Assembly: GCA_003254885.1 (NCBI GenBank)
Contig: QANT01007445.1
Location: 42,860-106,859, forward strand
Length of the DNA: 64,000 nucleotides
Reading direction: 5' to 3'
Origin: Purshia tridentata
Lineage: Eukaryota; Streptophyta; Magnoliopsida; Rosales; Rosaceae
Shown here: in pieces, positions 58,501-64,000 of the stretch
Numbering within the stretch: the stretch's first letter is position 1
How the letters are laid out: every line of letters starts with the position of its first letter
Translations under genes and position numbers: made by a program
The notes under the pieces: generated by a model
The model's input: the letters and a program-made list of their open reading frames with translations, nothing else
The model's database searches: none
What the model was told of the DNA's origin: nothing

Positions 58501-61500
58501 GCTTGAGCAGGCACTAATTTAACAACAGAAGTGGCCACTCCAGCCTGCATCTCTGAGATTCCTTGAAAACGTTTTTTCTGGCAATTATTTATTACCAGTG
58601 AGGGATGCACTTTGTCCTGAAATCTTTCATGTAAAACTTTTTCATCCTCAGTCCGCTGATGCATCAGCTTGTTATTCCACTGTAGATAAGGTTTAAGACT
58701 GTTTTCAGTTTGGCTTCCAGTAAGCTGCTGAAAAGATATGTCCAGAGGCTCTTGCTTGGGTTTCTTAAGAAGAGGTCCTTGAACTTCCTGTGTTTCACAT
58801 CTGCCCCTCTCACCAAAAACCGATGAACTGGGTTTACTCAAATAATTATTAGAGTCAGCAAGACTTCGTTTGGATACAGAGACAACATTAGATGTGGTCA
58901 TCACTGTTAAAGCAGACTGGTTGCAACTGTCTCCTACTTTATATTTTGGCTGCGGTGTCAAAGGATTGGATTGTGAGTTCTCTAGTAGAATGTTGTTTCC
59001 TTGAGGATTTACAGAAGAGGTTGATACATTCTGCTCTGAAAATGTAACTCCTCCTTCTTGATATGATAGATCAAGTAGAGAGCTGCAATTCTGAGTAGCA
59101 CAATTAGGAGGAACGTCTGTTACATAATATGAGTTGCTGAGATCTAGCCCAGTGTTGGATGTGTTACACAGCTTTCTCTTTTTCCAGCTCCACATAATTC
59201 CAAGATTGACCTGCTACAAATGCCAAGAATCAAGTTAACATTTAATCATGCAGGCTGCCAAAGAGATAGATTTATTCCCAATTGAAGATTGGAATTTTAA
59301 CTTGAAATTTAAATAAGGTTTACTCAATGCATAGAAATTTCCAAAATGGACTAACACAGAAGATCTAACAACTGGAAATGCTACTAAAAAGTAAACTACT
59401 TTCCATAATCATAGTCAGTTGGAAGTTTGGCAGAAATTACTAGAATTTTTATCACTACCAGTACCTTCTTGGTTAAGGGTTCTCCAGAATATCTGTCTTG
59501 CAATGGCTGTGGATTTAGATGAAGATCAGGCTGCAAAGCCTTGAGAATGTGGGATTCAACTTCCTGAACAAGAACAAGGAAGTGAATATAAGAATGAGGC
59601 AATATGCTTGAGTGGAAGGCCAAGGAGCCTGCAAATGTTCACTATTAAAGTTTACCGACCAACAAGTCTCTGTAGGTCCAAGAATCATCAGAGATTGACA
59701 AGATGTCCTTGGCAACATTTTCCATACGCATATGTAGGAGAACCTTATGAACATTTGGAAACTTTTCTGTAGAACCAGTACCTCTACCTTGGATCAAACA
59801 ACCACGATAATCTTTAATCTGCAAGGAAGCATCTCTATCAGTTAGTGTAAATTTTACAATCCAAGTCAGAAAACTCTGATCATTTAAAATTGCATAAAAT
59901 CTCTTTGTAGGCATTTGTCAACCTATAAGAAAAAACCATCTCATTCCAATCACTAAAAATTGGATCCATTGGTGGAATCCATGCATTTCAAAGAGACAAT
60001 TTTATGTATACTAAGGAACAAAATAACCTGGGAAATTGAAATGCTTAGTTTTGATTAAACTCTTATTTCGGAAGATATTGAAGCATGGTAGAGATATGCA
60101 TTCCTAAACTTAATACAAACTGAATGAAATATATAATCATGCTTATTATAGAAGCCTCATGGTTCCTTTCAAAAAGACAAAACTACTATACCTAATGGCA
60201 ATGGACATATAACACTAGAGCTAAAATCTAAGGATAGAGGAATGATCTTTAATATATATAAACACATATTTATAGCTTTATCTCACCTCACAAAGAATGG
60301 CTCCATTTACATATTTGCAGGGCAAATCATCAAAAATATCTCCAGGTAACCAACCGCACTCAATCGCCTAATGCAAATAACAAAGATGGAAGATAGAATA
60401 TGAATTTTAAAAAGACAGTTAAGAAACTGCAACTTGCCTTTTAATATAAAGGGACTAGTTTAAAGTTGAATATATTCAGAAAATGTCATGCTTAACAAAG
60501 AAAAAGAAGATATCAAAATTTCATCTCCTTCAGTCCAGCATTTGAATGTTCAATATCAGAAACACATAAATACAAACCCATAAATGTATAAATTTTCTTT
60601 TGATGGTTCTATCCAATAGTGCCCTACAAATTTGGGATGATATTGCCTGTTGCATTAACGAAAGGAAAATAAACCTTTCATCTGAAGATGAAATGCTCAA
60701 GTATGGCAACTGACCTTCCTAACTTTAAATTTTAACTGAAGAGTATCTGACAGTCAATGCTAGATGAACTTAAACAATTAACAAGCAATAAATACTGCAC
60801 AAGCTGCACGATTAGAATTTCCAATCAACCATTGGCATCCAGAAAAGCCACTGGACATGACACAACCCTCCAAGATCCAAGTAGGACAACAAGATAGCAT
60901 GGCTCCGTATAAGTACTTGTGCATGTGCTTTGGGTAACATATTACTTGACTATGAGACTGAATTTTCTGTTTAAGCAGAACAGCCATACAATTGCCTTCA
61001 ACAATCAAGTCAAACTACACTACTGACATACCAGAGTGTAGCATTGATGTATTATAAGTTTCTCTTAAAATGAGCAAAGAAACCCACCAACCATTAGGTA
61101 TGATACACATTCTCTAACGTCTATTCATTGAACTATGTAAATTCTTTAAAACTCCAAATTGGTCAAGCCAACAACTGGAAAAGGTATTTCCTTGAGAAAA
61201 GGTCTAAAACTCAAATCACTATACCAGTCAAACATGAGTACAAAGCAGAATGACTGAACCATCAATAAATAGACTAATAGCCTAATTAACATCATTCGGT
61301 TATCAAAACTTTAGGTCACTGCTTCGACATTTCCTCTAAATTGAACTACGGACATAATGAATAACAGACTTACAGAAAAAAGTGTCTCCGATGCTCTATC
61401 ATATGGATGCAATTGTTTTGGTACATCATCGAACACCTGCAACAGTTGGTATTGAATAATTAAATACGATACTATAATAAATGCCAAGTACTTTCTGCAA

Positions 61501-62740
61501 GTGTCTATTGAAATGATTACTAACCTCAGTAGCTTTTCCCACAGAAAAACCATTCTGAAACAAATTCAGTAAAAAGGATACCTCAAGATCTGCATGAACA
61601 TAGACTGTCAAATACGAAAGGCTTCTCAGCACATCATGATTACAAGATCAAAGTGGGCTGCATTACCGTCTAAAACTGAGTGCCGTCCAGACTTGACTCG
61701 TACGCTTGAAGGGTCAGCAACTAAAGCTCCCATCCCAGCAGAATTACCCTTCATCATAATTACATACTAAGACTTCATGTAAGGGGAGGGGGGAGTATTA
61801 ATTGAATAGCTCAACTTTTCATGAGCTTCACCCTACAGTCACTGGATTCATCCTGCCTTAACATGATTAAGAATTCAAATTTTTCAAATCTATTCAACGA
61901 TTGTTGACTTCAGATCCTGAAAGACCAAACCTTTCTCCTCACCAGCCATTAATAGATTTAACAATTTAAAAAACTTGCAAGCAATTGAAAATAAGCGTTC
62001 AGCGACACCACTTAATTCAACTAAACATCTAATTGGTTAACTATAGTATTTAGAAAGAAAAAATGGCCATTCTTTGTTCAGACTAAACCATGAACCATAA
62101 ATATAGTAAACATATAAATTAATAAATGGCAATTGCTACATGCTTAAATTAAATTAAATAAATAATTAACTAATACACAAACATAAATCAAAACAACGAC
62201 AAACAAACAATACAAAAAGACAAAAAACGGGAGATAGTTATCTTATTCTGGCAATCCAGCTCCTAATACCAGGTTACAACCCACTTAACATTGCCTCCCC
62301 GAATCCCAAAGATAGCTCTCAATGTTTCAAAGTAATGTTGTGGAAAGACAAATAAACTAATTGAAAAAATATATATATATATATATCCACTATTCAACTT
62401 TAAGCATGCAAGCAACGTAACTCACTGACAGAAAAACAGAAAACCCATTAACCAAAATGCCTGAAATGTTACCAACTCACCAATAATCGAAAACCCAAAT
62501 CCACCAAAGACGCTAAGACAACGAATCGATAAAGAAAAACCCATCGAGCAAAGAATATGAAAGAGATTTCATAACGGGATGGCTGGTGAAAAACTCGTAT
62601 CAAATGATTCATATACAGACCTCGTTATCTCTCTGCTGAGAGTCAGAAACCGAGCCATTTTCATGGTCTTTGTCCTCCGTCGGAAGCAGCTTTGGTTTGT
62701 ACCTCGTACCCGCCTTAGAAACCTTGAAAGACACCCCCAT
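55519..62740 (-). CDS. PHL: PHL-like transcriptional regulator (Spt20-domain; PHYTOCHROME-DEPENDENT LATE-FLOWERING)
   Basis: Twelve exons: 62740-62621, 61766-61667, 61589-61525, 61436-61374, 60367-60287, 59818-59660, 59563-59465, 59210-58009, 57899-57667, 57548-57394, 56786-56748, 56640-55519; 1145 residues, all phases closing. The start MGVSFKVSKAGTRYKPKL is family-typical. Residues ~70-250 form the Spt20-like domain: LEVSFLLNLFQNGFSVGKAT, HPYDRASETLFS, GDIFDDLPCKYVNG, then SWTYRDLLEVESHILKALQP. Exon 8 encodes a long polar region with nuclear signals (KKRK, KRKK). The C-terminus is rich in Q, S, G and M. Arabidopsis PHL (At1g72390) is a nuclear protein that interacts with phyB and CONSTANS to promote flowering, and Spt20 is a SAGA subunit. 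The acceptor of exon 2 (61,767) is the least certain; 61,751 is an alternative in the same frame. Confidence 0.88.
62369..62382. repeat. (AT)n microsatellite in intron 1 of the PHL-like gene
   Basis: Seven AT units lie within the first intron. Confidence 0.85.
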
Positions 62741-64000
62741 GACTCACTTCATTCAGGAGTTTCCTCAAACACCGTTTGGTTACAGAGCAAGAGAATGAAG
62801 CTGGTTTAGTTATAAATGTTTGTATGTATATTTGGGTTTGAGAGAAGTGGGGGCACTGCGCCCTAGTTGTAGCGAAAACCGCCCGGTACGTTCTGGTTTT
62901 TTGAGTGTCCTAATTTATAGGCGGCTAACTTAGCCATGAAGACTAACACGTAGTAACCATTCAGGTCCTAATCAACTGGTTTATACTTTATAACCCCTGG
63001 TTATTGATTAATTTACTTCTTAAGCCTTATTCTTTAATTTAATTTAATTTATATTTTACTTTTCAGTGGATGTGAGGTCATGGGGTTCTTTTATTTAATT
63101 GAGTTTTGGGATTTTTCTTGGATATTGGTGTAAAGGCAACGGCCGCTTTGGAACGTTATGGTTGCATGAATGAAATGTGTTGGTCATGTTGAAGATTTGC
63201 TGGGAAAATATTTGTTCTTATTTGCATCTTAAATGCTTATCAATTACCTCCCTAGGGAATGATGAGATGTAGTTGGGCTCTATTGTCTTTTTAAGTATTA
63301 CTAAGAAAAATCTTAGAATTATGAGTTTGACAGTTTTCTTAAAAAGGCTTGAAGTCAAGGAACATGAAGACGAGACTCGAATTCATTCTTATATTTGGTG
63401 TAGGATAAAGAGTCCCCGGCTAAATATATTGTTTGTCTATAAATCATAACATGTTTTACCAACTAATAATTACTCTAGTAATATTTTTTTCTTTAATTTT
63501 ATGAGAGAATTCAAGTTCAAATTACGAACAAATAATTCAAGTTCAATTTCTCTTCCCTTCCTATAAAAAAATTAGAACCTAAACAATATTTGGAAAGTTT
63601 TGGGTCATCATTCTTCTGTTTTATTTTTATTTATCAAACCATTCAAAGCAACCAAATGCAAATTAATGTGCGAGTGCCAAGGCTACCGAGCTATGAGTTG
63701 TTTGGGCCTATATATAGCTCAGCCCATTCCAAAAGATAATTCTAAGTTCATATAGTATCCCAATCTATCCAGTCCCCAGCCTCAGCCCTCAAATCCAAAT
63801 ACCCAAAGACCCAACCCAACCCACCCTACCCTCTCGTCCTTGCAAATTGACAATCCCAATACAGTTGCTATGTACCTTGGTGTACTCTTGTTTAGAATTC
63901 GTACCCTAATAATTATCATTTTTTTATTACAGAAAAAAAAAAGTTCAAATTTGAGTGTGTAGGAACCAAGGAGTGTAATTTCGATAATTTCGGCGAAATT
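62741..64000. other. 5' flank of the PHL-like gene to window end
   Basis: The PHL leader and promoter lie upstream of 62,740 on the minus strand. The rest is AT-rich intergenic DNA without a gene. The last ~30 bases (aatttcgataatttcggcga) resemble the ends of the element at 46,092-47,886, so a related repeat probably begins at the window edge. Confidence 0.45.

Noticed and set aside
1-64000. tRNA genes and CRISPR arrays
   Set aside because: I found no convincing tRNA A/B-box pairs with a cloverleaf, and CRISPR is not expected in a plant nuclear genome; the short tandem repeats are microsatellites.

Overview
This is a plant nuclear genome window. The genes have short exons, GT-AG introns and AT-rich intergenic DNA, and the families are plant-specific. 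Gene content and the miR482/2118 loci fit a rosid, and I infer Rosaceae (Prunus-like), although the species cannot be proven from sequence alone. One assembly gap of 22 N lies in a poly-T run at 37899-37920.

Left third (0.4-19 kb), gene-dense: a BAT1-type amino acid permease (+), a diverged type-B response regulator (-), three diverged ~290-bp tandem repeats, a Rad60/SUMO-like domain protein (+), a double B-box protein whose CCT domain survives only as a decayed relic (+), and a tandem CCCH zinc-finger protein (+). From memory, the last four gene types match a collinear Arabidopsis block (At1g68185, At1g68190, At1g68200, At1g68210).

Middle (19-35.7 kb), no conventional protein genes: this is the most interesting part. 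At least seven hairpins of the miR482/miR2118 superfamily lie on the + strand between 20.07 and 29.1 kb. Four of them form two close pairs (22.2-22.5 and 24.8-25.1 kb), the others are solitary, and an eighth copy is degenerate. Promoter-like and 3'-exon sequences are duplicated between loci, and one promoter copy is orphaned. Fold-back transposons, one with a perfect 9-bp target duplication, sit between the loci. miR482/2118 normally targets the P-loop coding region of NBS-LRR resistance genes, so this is probably a resistance-gene regulatory cluster. In agreement, the antisense strand of two hairpins reads GMGG(I/V)GK, the P-loop itself.

35.7-41 kb: two tandem LRK10L/WAK-type receptor genes (-) encode an ectodomain, a membrane segment and a short tail, but no kinase. 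A broken kinase C-terminus lies downstream, and a third promoter-like copy without a gene lies upstream.

Right part (43-64 kb): an intronless RHA2-type RING-H2 E3 ligase (-), about 7 kb of AT-rich DNA with transposon-like repeats, a PKHD-type 2-oxoglutarate/Fe(II) dioxygenase (-, 8 exons), and a PHL (PHYTOCHROME-DEPENDENT LATE-FLOWERING)-like Spt20-domain regulator (-, 12 exons). Exon models were joined by hand; all intron phases close and every chosen intron is GT-AG.
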